Shown here piece by piece: positions 18,001 through 25,246 of a DNA stretch of 64,000 nt. The position numbers were made by a program, and so were the translations under genes. The notes under the pieces are model-generated. The model saw only the letters and a program-made list of their open reading frames with translations, made no database searches and was not told the DNA's origin. Numbering within the stretch: position 1 is the first letter of the stretch; each line of letters begins with the position of its first letter. Location: positions 1-64,000 of the forward strand of contig JBBSEW010000009.1 of NCBI GenBank assembly GCA_038239305.1. The letters are read 5' to 3'. The DNA comes from JALYUA01 sp038239305. Lineage in GTDB: Bacteria > Acidobacteriota > Thermoanaerobaculia > UBA5066 > Gp7-AA6.

Positions 18001-19995
18001 GCTCCCGTGGCGCAGCCGCAACGATTCGTCGAGATCCCGGCGGCGGCTGCGGAAACGCTACCGGACCCGGGAGGCCTTCCTCCCGCTCCGGCGGGCAAGC
18101 CCGACGTCGTCATCCTCTCGATCATCGACTGGGATTTCCGGTTCCAGCGCCCTCAGCAGCTCGCGACCCAGTTCGGCCGCCACGGCCACCGCGTCTTCTA
18201 TCTCTCCACCTCGCGATTCGGCGCGCCGGACGGACCCGCGTGGCAGCTCACGAGAAAGGCTCCGAACGTCGCCGAGCTCGTCGTCCGCACGCGCCGGCCC
18301 CTGGACATCTACGCCGGCCGGCTCGAGGCCCAGGACCTCGACGCCCTCGAAGAAACTTTCCGCCGGCTGGCGGCCGATCTCGCGATGGGCGATGTCGTCT
18401 GTCTCGTGCAGATTCCGTTCTGGGCGCCATTCGCGCTGCGGATGGGCCGCGAGCATGGCTGGACGGTCGGTTACGACTGCATGGATGAATGGACGAATTT
18501 CCCGGGGTTCGGAGCGGACGTTCTCGCCCTCGAGGAAGGGCTCGTTCACGACGCGGACCTCACGATCGTGTCCGCCGACAAGCTCGTCGACAAGTGGAAC
18601 GAGAAGGCGCCGCGCCTGACCCTCGCCCGCAACGGGATCGACGCGGAGCACTACCGATCCCGCTACGCGGAGAACGATCTTCTCGGAGGGATCGCCCGCC
18701 CGGTGATCGGGTATTACGGCGCCCTCGCTTCGTGGGTCGACGTGCCGCTCCTGGAGAGGATCGCGCGCAACCATCCCGACGGAACGGTCGTTCTCGCCGG
18801 CGGACACTTCGACGTGGACCTCTCCCCCCTCGAGCGGCTGAAGAACGTGCGACTGCTCGGGCAGCGCCCCTACGACGAAATGCCGCTCCTCCTCTGGAAC
18901 TTCGACGCGTGCATCATTCCTTTCCTCGTCAACGACATCACCGAGGCGACCAATCCGGTCAAGTTCTACGAATATCTCTTCGGTGGAAAGCCCGTCGTCT
19001 CCCCGGCGCTGACGGAGCTGCTTCCCTTCGAGCACCTCGCCTATCTCGCGCGCGGCCACGACGATTTCCTGGCTCAGCTCGATCGCGCGCTCGCCGAGCC
19101 TGCCGACGACCCACGCCGCGCGGGCCGCCGCCGCATCGCCGAGGACAACGACTGGTCGCGCCGCTACGAGTCCATCGAAGAAGGAATTCGGGAAACCTTT
19201 CCTCTCGTATCGCTCGTCATCGTTTCCTATGGCGGGCTGGAGCTGACGCAGGCCTGCCTCGACTCCGTGCTCGGCCGCGAGACCTGGCCGAACTTCGAGG
19301 TCATCGCGGTGGACAACGCATCTCCGGACACGACTCCCGCGTACCTTGCCGCCCTTTCGGCGCGCGAGCCCCGCCTGCGCTGCATTTTCAACGCCGACAA
19401 CCGGGGATTCGCGGCCGCCAACAACCAGGGGATCGCGCAATCGCGCGGAGAGTTCGTGATTCTCCTGAACAACGACACCGTGGTCCCCCCCGGGATGATC
19501 GGGCGCCTCGTCCGCCATCTCCGGAGAGACCCTCGGCTCGGCATCCTCTGCCCCACGACCAACTTCTGCGGAAACGAAGCGAAGGTGGACGCGGGATACG
19601 CGCAGATGAGCGAAATGCCGGCCTTTGCGGCGCGGCGCGCGGATCAGTTTCGCGGCAGAGTGTTCGACATCGCGGTCGCCGCCATGTACTGCGTGGCGCT
19701 TCGCCGCAAGGTGCTCGAGGAGATCGGGCCGCTCGACGAGACCTACGGCGTCGGCATGTTCGAGGACGACGACTTCGCGATCCGCGCGCGAAATGCGGGC
19801 TACCGCGTCGCCTGCGCCGAGGACGCGTACGTCCACCATGTCGGACAGGGATCCTTCCGCAAGCTCTCGCCCGCCGAGTACGAGGAGCTCTGGAAGAAAA
19901 ACCAGGCATACTTCGAGAAGAAGTGGGGACTGCGGTGGAAGGCGCACAACCTGCGCGAAGGAGTGGCGCCCCTCGAGCGGGGGCTCGGAGCCTGA
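15052..19995 (+). CDS. Four-enzyme fusion: CsaB-like polysaccharide pyruvyltransferase - GT - coiled coil - GT - GT2
   Basis: 1647 residues from a GTG start. Residues 1-375 are a CsaB/WcaK-type pyruvyltransferase: LIAGYYGFRNTGDEAIL at the N-terminus, LIILGGGGIF, WGVGVGP, and FLGMRLHAVLFGVRAGVP near the end. Residues about 432-793 are a GT-B-like glycosyltransferase (DWGFRFQRPQQL; VVGYYGAISSWFD; ATDPVKLYEYLATGKPVVA). A charged coiled coil spans about 818-917. Residues about 1016-1380 are a second copy of the same GT type (DWDFRFQRPQQL; VIGYYGALASWVD; ATNPVKFYEYLFGGKPVV). Residues about 1383-1640 are a family-2 glycosyltransferase (VSLVIVSYGGLELTQACLDS; VDNASPD; NNDTVVPPGMI; FEDDDFAIRA). No signal peptide, so it is cytoplasmic. 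Pyruvylated wall glycan is the known ligand of SLH domains in several bacteria, so this enzyme may build that anchor. The frame is open throughout with no sign of frameshift. Confidence 0.88.
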   Translation: MKRILIAGYYGFRNTGDEAILASMLADLRASASDSDVIVVSGDPAATARDHRIPSLLFTDIPALLAAAEKSDLIILGGGGIFHDFWPFDPDALLSSAHGGLSFFSGIALLAALFGKPLAIWGVGVGPLDTENGRLFTRAAFRQASVATVRDAESKEALARAGLDVSNVVVAADPAFRLPATRSHETPAPRSGPRLGIAIRNWDQGVVPDAWENAVTGGIDAFLERHPGSDAVFFPFQDLPSGVLDDVAVAERVRSALRHRDRTRIEDATLAPEEKAARIAACDLFLGMRLHAVLFGVRAGVPTVPIVYDRKVANLVAEVGLASFAFTPASVESAALAERLDAALAQKASISASLEAHAVRLAERAGESTRLAVSLLTSPPRERLVSEEMLSLMRRASIARARTASSTAAPTHSEALPSASHAWPAVPDSRGADVLCLPVIDWGFRFQRPQQLLSQFADDGHRVFSVRTAFLGLDRDPVLEPRRDGVFELAVAGEARHDIYSQTLEGENLEQALAGIEVLRERCGIVEAICIVQYPSWEPLARELAVRYGWKIVYDCLDEHTGFGTHGQSTGGDEARLVRESDLVVATSSRLVERLQQARPDVRRLPNAADYARFGSLPDRAGSPLAALPRPVVGYYGAISSWFDTEAVRLAANRHPDWSFVLIGDTRGSSLEPLDGLPNVHRTGEVEYEALPSFAAAFDVCTIPFARTPLTEATDPVKLYEYLATGKPVVARRLPEIEPFAEVLRLYETPEEFVFALEASVAEQDPAGAARRRQIAEANTWAHRYRKLMGWISALPNRAPRAPAAAALTDESDPSAERRGTVARLQESVAARSREIRRLNEQVASQTKGIEFLRAEVAGRDAHIEELTRRAIDLQKQITEGHGFVEALTAERQATVGALNVELDRVIVESNLRRGYLEHANAELDRWERSVFGGMRRAARKARRAPGAARRRLGKKTAPGTLAYEVGTKVLPRGVARWLRRSVAPVAQPQRFVEIPAAAAETLPDPGGLPPAPAGKPDVVILSIIDWDFRFQRPQQLATQFGRHGHRVFYLSTSRFGAPDGPAWQLTRKAPNVAELVVRTRRPLDIYAGRLEAQDLDALEETFRRLAADLAMGDVVCLVQIPFWAPFALRMGREHGWTVGYDCMDEWTNFPGFGADVLALEEGLVHDADLTIVSADKLVDKWNEKAPRLTLARNGIDAEHYRSRYAENDLLGGIARPVIGYYGALASWVDVPLLERIARNHPDGTVVLAGGHFDVDLSPLERLKNVRLLGQRPYDEMPLLLWNFDACIIPFLVNDITEATNPVKFYEYLFGGKPVVSPALTELLPFEHLAYLARGHDDFLAQLDRALAEPADDPRRAGRRRIAEDNDWSRRYESIEEGIRETFPLVSLVIVSYGGLELTQACLDSVLGRETWPNFEVIAVDNASPDTTPAYLAALSAREPRLRCIFNADNRGFAAANNQGIAQSRGEFVILLNNDTVVPPGMIGRLVRHLRRDPRLGILCPTTNFCGNEAKVDAGYAQMSEMPAFAARRADQFRGRVFDIAVAAMYCVALRRKVLEEIGPLDETYGVGMFEDDDFAIRARNAGYRVACAEDAYVHHVGQGSFRKLSPAEYEELWKKNQAYFEKKWGLRWKAHNLREGVAPLERGLGA

Positions 19996-20065
19996 GCCGC
20001 CCCTTCCTCTGCGGCGGCGCCCCGGCCGGGTCGCCTCCCCATCGGGCCTTGCGAGACGAACGCTC

Positions 20066-22732
20066 GTGAGCCCCCGTCCGTCTCCGCGGAAACGAAAACG
20101 ATCGGCGCCCGGGACGAAAGCCAGGTCGGGCGCGACACGTGGTAGGAACTCCGAGCGCATCCCGCGGACGAAACTGCCGAAAGAATCGAACCCGCGCCCG
20201 CCCGCGCGCGGGAAGGTTCTCTCCGGAGCGACCCTCCGTCGCGCGATCGCCTGGGCTCCCCTTCTGGTTCTGTTCGCGGAGAACCTCGTCCTCTTCTCGC
20301 GCCACTACTTCGCCGGCGCGGGATTTCCGTGGGACTTCGTCGGCGCCTACTACGCGGCTCCGGCGTTCTGGACACAGGCCGTTCAGCACGGCATGTTTCC
20401 CCAGTGGATGCCGTACCAGTGGCTCGGTTATCCGTTCTTCCTGAACATCCAGACGAGCCTCTTCTACCCGCCGCTGTGGCTCTTCCCCGCGCTCCACATC
20501 CCGTACACACTCCACGCCGCCATCGTCCTGCAGTGTCTCCACGTCCTGGCCGGTTCGCTCGGGATGTATGCCCTGCTGCGCGTCCTTCTCCGATCGCGCC
20601 GCGAGGCGCTCATCGGCGCCTTCGCGTACCAGTTCTTCGGCGGCTTCTTCTCGAACGCCGAGCACGTCGACATCGTGCGGGCCTTCGCGTTCTCGCCGTG
20701 GCTGCTCTACACGCTGAGCATCCGCCGCTCGGATCCCGCGATCCCGCGCCGCCTCCTCGCGGCGCCTCTCGCCATGTTCGCTTTCGTGACGGGCGCGTAC
20801 CCGGGAGCGACGCTCGGCGCCTTCGCGGTGGGCGGCGTCTATCCGTTGCTGCAGGCCGCCTTCGCGTCCGCGGGGAAGCCCGGAGAGCGGCGGCGCTCGG
20901 CCATCCGCGTTGCTCTGGCCTTCGCGATGCTCGCGATCGGGATCGGCATGGCCGCGGCCGCTATCGGCCCTCCGCTCCTGTATCGACAGGAGTTCGCGCG
21001 ATCGAACCTGGGCCCTCCGAGCCAGACGACGTTCCGCCTCGCACACTTCGCGGGGCTCGTCCTCATCAACACCGGGCTGCCGGGCGACATCTCGATGACC
21101 TCGACGTTCGTCGGATTCCTCGCCGTGGCCGCGTTCTTTCTCATCCCGTGGCGGGCGCTGCGAGCGATGGGACCGGTCGCCGGAGTGGCACTCTTCGCGG
21201 GCCTCATGGCGGGCGGGCCGGCCAATCCGTTCTACCGGTTCGTGCGCGGAGCGTTTTCCCTTTTCGGATCCTCTCGGTTTCCCATCGCGGACTATCGGGG
21301 GTGGATCGCCGTGGGCCTCATCGCGTGCGCCGCCTCCTCATTGCGCTCGCTGCGGCGCCGGACCCTTTCCCGCGGAAGAATCATTTCGGGCCTCGTCGTG
21401 CTCGTCGCGTTCACCGGCTGGGCGTTCCCCGTCGCGTACGCCACGGTAGGCTCCTCGCGAAGCATCGCGGCGGCTGTGGCCGCGCTCGTGGCGTCCGTCG
21501 CCGCCGTTCTCCTCTGGCAGGCTCGCCAGGGCCGGCCCTGGAAACTCGCGGTCGCCGGTCTCCTGGCGATCATTGCCCTCGACGCGGCGCGCATGTACCT
21601 GCCGATCCGGGGCGTCTGGATGGTCCCGGACGAGATCGGGGTCTGCCGCACCTTCTGCAAACCGCCCGCGATCATGCATGACCGGGGTCTGATCGTCGCC
21701 CCCGAAGTCCTCGCCGGCTTGAACGGCCCGCGCCCGGCCCGGCTCGAGCTCGGCTTCGACGGCTACAAGGCGAGCGGGTATCTCCTCGGAACGTTCAACG
21801 GTCGGGACAACGGCAACATGCTCCTCGAGTCGAAGCGGGCGATCGACGCGGTGCCATGGACGCGTCGCTACATGCGCGCTGCATGGATGCCGCTCCTCTT
21901 CGACCCGGCCCTCGCAGCGAGAGGCCGGATCCCGGATCCGTCCGCGCGCCCGGAGAGCCTCGTCCCCGGATCGGTGGCCCAGACGTACTACGGTCTCGAC
22001 CGGATCACCTACGACGTTCGCCTTCCGCAGCCTGCCCTGTTCGTCGAGAACGAATCCTTCTTTACCGGCTGGACGGCCCGCCTCTCGGACCGGCCCGAGA
22101 CCCCGGCGGCGATCGCCATCAACGGAGGCCTTCGGGCGTGGAACCTCCCCGCCGGGCGGTATCGGATGGAAGCGACGTTCCGGCTGCCGCGGTTTACCGA
22201 GCTCGTGGTCCTGATGGCCGGATGCTGGTTCCTGTGGATCGCCGCGCTCGCGCTCCGGTTCCGATTCCGGGGGAAGGAACCGCGCTGGCCGATGCGTTCG
22301 CCCGGACCGCGGAACGCTGCCGCCGCTCTGGCGGTGCTCTGGCTGGGAGCCTCCGCGCTGATGCTCCAGCGGGACTGGAGAAACATCTTCGACTATGCGC
22401 CCTACGAGATGCCGCCCGCGGAGATGAGGCGCCAGGCGGCCCTGATCGACCGGTTTTCGCCGCACGACGCGCCGATCTTCTACATCATGCCCGCCCTCGA
22501 GACCTGGAACTCGCGGATGTGGAAGCGCGCCCTGTATCCGCGGCCCGTGTTCTACGTCGAGAATCCATCCGAGACCCGTTCGAAGTGGTACCTCGATCTT
22601 CGCCGCCGACTCGGGATCCACTATGCGCTCTCGATCGGCCATCCTCCCTTCGACCCGGGGTTCCGGTGGAAAAAGGAGCTTCCTTCTCTGCCCGCCTCGA
22701 CCGACGTGGCCTGGTTCGGAGAGATGCCGTGA
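20066..22732 (+). CDS. Polytopic membrane protein, YfhO-like
   Basis: About 888 residues from the GTG at 20066 (start tentative: the frame is open further back into the fusion gene, but the region before about 20066 is only shadow coding). A positively charged lead precedes the first span (APLLVLFAENLVLFSRHYF). Many further spans follow, with loop motifs GYPFFLNIQTSLFYPPLWLFP and FAYQFFGGFFSNAEHVDIVRA, then a large extracytoplasmic segment after about 520. YfhO-type proteins are implicated in glycosylating wall polymers in Firmicutes; GT-C architecture is plausible but no catalytic residue is certain. The stop overlaps the next gene's GTG start by four bases (GTGA), so the two are translationally coupled. 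Confidence 0.7.
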   Translation: MSPRPSPRKRKRSAPGTKARSGATRGRNSERIPRTKLPKESNPRPPARGKVLSGATLRRAIAWAPLLVLFAENLVLFSRHYFAGAGFPWDFVGAYYAAPAFWTQAVQHGMFPQWMPYQWLGYPFFLNIQTSLFYPPLWLFPALHIPYTLHAAIVLQCLHVLAGSLGMYALLRVLLRSRREALIGAFAYQFFGGFFSNAEHVDIVRAFAFSPWLLYTLSIRRSDPAIPRRLLAAPLAMFAFVTGAYPGATLGAFAVGGVYPLLQAAFASAGKPGERRRSAIRVALAFAMLAIGIGMAAAAIGPPLLYRQEFARSNLGPPSQTTFRLAHFAGLVLINTGLPGDISMTSTFVGFLAVAAFFLIPWRALRAMGPVAGVALFAGLMAGGPANPFYRFVRGAFSLFGSSRFPIADYRGWIAVGLIACAASSLRSLRRRTLSRGRIISGLVVLVAFTGWAFPVAYATVGSSRSIAAAVAALVASVAAVLLWQARQGRPWKLAVAGLLAIIALDAARMYLPIRGVWMVPDEIGVCRTFCKPPAIMHDRGLIVAPEVLAGLNGPRPARLELGFDGYKASGYLLGTFNGRDNGNMLLESKRAIDAVPWTRRYMRAAWMPLLFDPALAARGRIPDPSARPESLVPGSVAQTYYGLDRITYDVRLPQPALFVENESFFTGWTARLSDRPETPAAIAINGGLRAWNLPAGRYRMEATFRLPRFTELVVLMAGCWFLWIAALALRFRFRGKEPRWPMRSPGPRNAAAALAVLWLGASALMLQRDWRNIFDYAPYEMPPAEMRRQAALIDRFSPHDAPIFYIMPALETWNSRMWKRALYPRPVFYVENPSETRSKWYLDLRRRLGIHYALSIGHPPFDPGFRWKKELPSLPASTDVAWFGEMP

Positions 22733-24165
22733 CACTTCGGCTGCCGGAGCTCGCGATCGCCGGAGTGCTCGCCGGAGGCTTCGCCGCCGCCGGGGAGGCT
22801 CTGATCGGCCGCGCCCGAAGCATCGTGTCGTGGAACGACTCCTTCCTCGCGGGCCTCGGCGTCTGCACGGCGCTTCTCTTTCCTCTGTCGGTGCTCGCGC
22901 CCCGGTCCGCGCTCACGATCGTCCTGGTCATCCTCGGCGCCGCCATCCTCTTCGCCGTTGGCCGCCGCTTCGGGACCGCTCCGCCTGCCGCGAATATCCC
23001 GCGGCCTCTGCCCGAGCCTCGCGACGCCCTTTCTCTAACCTGCATCCTCGCCGTCGCGCTCATGATCGCCTGCTTCGCCGTCCTGAACCTCCGGTTCCCG
23101 TTTTCCTGGGACGGATTTCAGATCTGGGCCACGAAGGCGATGTCGATGCATCACGAGGGCGGCTTGCGGCCGAGGATGTTTCCCGATGCCGACTACGAAG
23201 GTCGCGTCGTGGGCTATCCGAACGCCGTGCCCCTGTACGAAGCCCTGCTCTCGGTGCTCCGAGGGGGGTTCGCGTTCGAGGCGGTCAAGCCGATCTTCCT
23301 CGTCTTCTACCTGTCGCTGTCGATCGCATTCCTCGGGCTCGCCCGTGCGATTCTTCCCGAGCGCGGCGCGCTCCTGGCGCTCGCCCTCCTCCTCGCCATG
23401 CCCGGTATCTCCCGCATCCACAACCTGGGCGGGTACGCGGACATGCCGCTCGCGGCCGCGGTCACGGCGGCCGCCGGCGCGTGTGCGCGATGGCGCCCCG
23501 ACGCGCGCGCCCGGAGAGCGGCGCCCTGGCTCATCGGATCGCTCGCGCTGATCAAGAACGAAGGAGTTCTCCTCGCCGGGGTTTTCGCCGTGCTGATCGT
23601 GGCGTTCCTCGCCGCCGACGGCGCGGCCGGTCTGCGCGCGGACGGGAAGCGGCTCGTGCGCGGAGGCGCGATCGTCGCGTCACTCTGCCTCGCCCAGGCG
23701 CTCTATGTCCGATGGACGAACAACCCCGACACGACCTACGCGCCGATCGACTGGGCGCATCTCTCTCAGGCGCCGCGGGCGTTGCCGCCCATCTTCGGCC
23801 TCTGCATCCGCGAGCTGCTCGACGCGGACTATTGGATCTTTCTGTGGGCCGCCTTCCCGATCGCCGCGATCGTCGTGGCCGCTCGCGGTTCGCGGCTCGA
23901 GCGAGTCCTGGCTGCCGGCTGCGTGCTCGTTCTCGGCGGCGAGGCCGCAATCTACCTCTTCACGACGTGGGATGTACCCACGCACATCCAGAGCTCCTAC
24001 ACCCGCCTCGCGGAGCACGTCGCGCCGATTGCGATGGTCGTGCTCGTCGCGGGAGCCCGGCGAGGGCTCATTCTCACAGGAGCCCGGCGCGGGATCGACG
24101 CGAAGGAGAACCGCTCAGGGACGCTGGCCGATCAGCAACTGGAAGTCGCTCGGCAGAAGCCCTGA
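22729..24165 (+). CDS. Polytopic membrane protein, probable GT-C glycosyltransferase
   Basis: 478 residues from the GTG that overlaps the upstream stop. About ten membrane spans. The loop after the early spans carries SWDGFQIWATKAMSMHHEG, a position and composition like the acidic catalytic loop of GT-C (family 39/83) enzymes that use lipid-linked sugars. PNAVPLYEALLSVLRG and a helix-rich centre follow (MPGISRIHNLGGYADMPLAA). The last 51 bases overlap the 3' end of the opposing methyltransferase gene. As the third gene of the surface-glycan block it may add a sugar on the outer face of the membrane; donor and acceptor are unknown. Confidence 0.7.
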   Translation: MTLRLPELAIAGVLAGGFAAAGEALIGRARSIVSWNDSFLAGLGVCTALLFPLSVLAPRSALTIVLVILGAAILFAVGRRFGTAPPAANIPRPLPEPRDALSLTCILAVALMIACFAVLNLRFPFSWDGFQIWATKAMSMHHEGGLRPRMFPDADYEGRVVGYPNAVPLYEALLSVLRGGFAFEAVKPIFLVFYLSLSIAFLGLARAILPERGALLALALLLAMPGISRIHNLGGYADMPLAAAVTAAAGACARWRPDARARRAAPWLIGSLALIKNEGVLLAGVFAVLIVAFLAADGAAGLRADGKRLVRGGAIVASLCLAQALYVRWTNNPDTTYAPIDWAHLSQAPRALPPIFGLCIRELLDADYWIFLWAAFPIAAIVVAARGSRLERVLAAGCVLVLGGEAAIYLFTTWDVPTHIQSSYTRLAEHVAPIAMVVLVAGARRGLILTGARRGIDAKENRSGTLADQQLEVARQKP

Positions 24166-25023
24166 GTCGATCAACGCGTCCTCGGCCTGGAAGACGCCCT
24201 GGATACAGCGCTCCGCAACCGCGTCGGAAGGCTGGAAGTTGTGGATGATGCCGTTGTACATGAGGTGCTGGATCGTCCCGCCGAGATTGCGCCGCTCGAT
24301 CATCCGGAAGTAGCGCTCGAAGAGCGGAACGATCTCCGCCGACCGGATCGACTCGAAGGGCGAGGCCGCCACGACCTCGGCGACCGTGGGACGGCCTTCC
24401 CAGTCCTTCCGGACGCCCCAGCGCAGCATGCGGTACCGCTCCGGAATGAGGCCGGTGAGCGTGCGCGTCACGTCGATCTGCGCGTCGGTCCATTGAAACT
24501 GCGTCGGACCCACGAACTCCTCGAGGATGAAGAGGCCGCGCGGCGTCAGCGCTCGCAGAACCTGCTCCATGATCGGCTCGAGCTTCAGGAAGTGGTGGAA
24601 GCTGTGGGCCGAGACGATCAGGTCGTAGGCGCCCGGCTCGAGGTCGAGACGATTGGCGTCGCCGACTCGAAACTGGCCGGGCGCTCCCGCGGCGGACCGG
24701 GCCGCCTCGGCCTCTCGGACGCGTTCGTCGCTCGCGTCGAGGCCCTCGATCCGAAGCGTCGATCCGCGGTGGAAGAGATCGACGGAGAGGGATCCCGATC
24801 CGCATCCGAGCTCCATGCTCCGCGTGGCAGGCCCGCCGAGTCGCGTCTTGACCCAGTCCCGCCAGGACTGTCCGTCGATCTGGCCGCGCTCGCGGTAGCG
24901 GGAAAAGACGGCCGGATGATCGAGCCAGGCGTGCATCTCGCGCGTGGCCTCGACGGCGAGGTGCCCTCCCCACTTCTTGCCTTCGGCGGAGAGCTGCTCG
25001 AGGTAGCGGTCGTCGTTTTCCAT
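24115..25023 (-). CDS. Class I SAM-dependent methyltransferase
   Basis: 302 residues, no signal peptide. A Rossmann-type SAM fold is evident: motif I MELGCGSGSLSVDLF (about 91), the acidic strand-2 end IEGLDASDERV, the motif II region FRVGDANRLDLEPGAYDLIV, and AHSFHHFLKLEPIMEQVLRAL after it. The N-terminal 65 residues (KKWGGHLAVEATREMHAWLDH) suggest a small-molecule or glycan methyltransferase of the kind found in polysaccharide clusters. It is convergent with the GT-C gene, overlapping its 3' end by 51 bases. Substrate unknown. Confidence 0.85.
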   Translation of the reverse strand: MENDDRYLEQLSAEGKKWGGHLAVEATREMHAWLDHPAVFSRYRERGQIDGQSWRDWVKTRLGGPATRSMELGCGSGSLSVDLFHRGSTLRIEGLDASDERVREAEAARSAAGAPGQFRVGDANRLDLEPGAYDLIVSAHSFHHFLKLEPIMEQVLRALTPRGLFILEEFVGPTQFQWTDAQIDVTRTLTGLIPERYRMLRWGVRKDWEGRPTVAEVVAASPFESIRSAEIVPLFERYFRMIERRNLGGTIQHLMYNGIIHNFQPSDAVAERCIQGVFQAEDALIDSGLLPSDFQLLIGQRP

Positions 25024-25137
25024 CGGACCCTCGGCGGGGAGAATAGCATCCGAGCGTTGAAATCCCGGCGGCCCGCTATCGGCTACGGATCCCGGATCCT
25101 GTTGGCCGTGAGCCGTTCCTGGTGAGCGGCCGCCTGA

Positions 25138-25220
25138 TCTTCAGACTTCAGACTTCAGACTTCAGAGACTTCAGACTTCAGAGACTTCAGACTTCAGAGA
25201 CTTCGGACTTCGGATTCCGA
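25138..25220. repeat. Tandem array of a 7-base unit (GACTTCA) with 2-base insertions
   Basis: Roughly ten copies of GACTTCA or GACTTCG, some extended to 9 bases by a leading GA (GAGACTTCA). It is located between the methyltransferase start and the end of the large secreted protein gene at 25247. No spacers, so it is not a CRISPR. Confidence 0.85.
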
Positions 25221-25246
25221 CTAAGCATCCGGACTACGAATTTTCG

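Noticed and set aside
25138..25220. Possible CRISPR array
   Set aside because: Units are 7-9 bases with no unique spacers and no cas genes are nearby; the same holds for 48272-48328 and 60742-60840.
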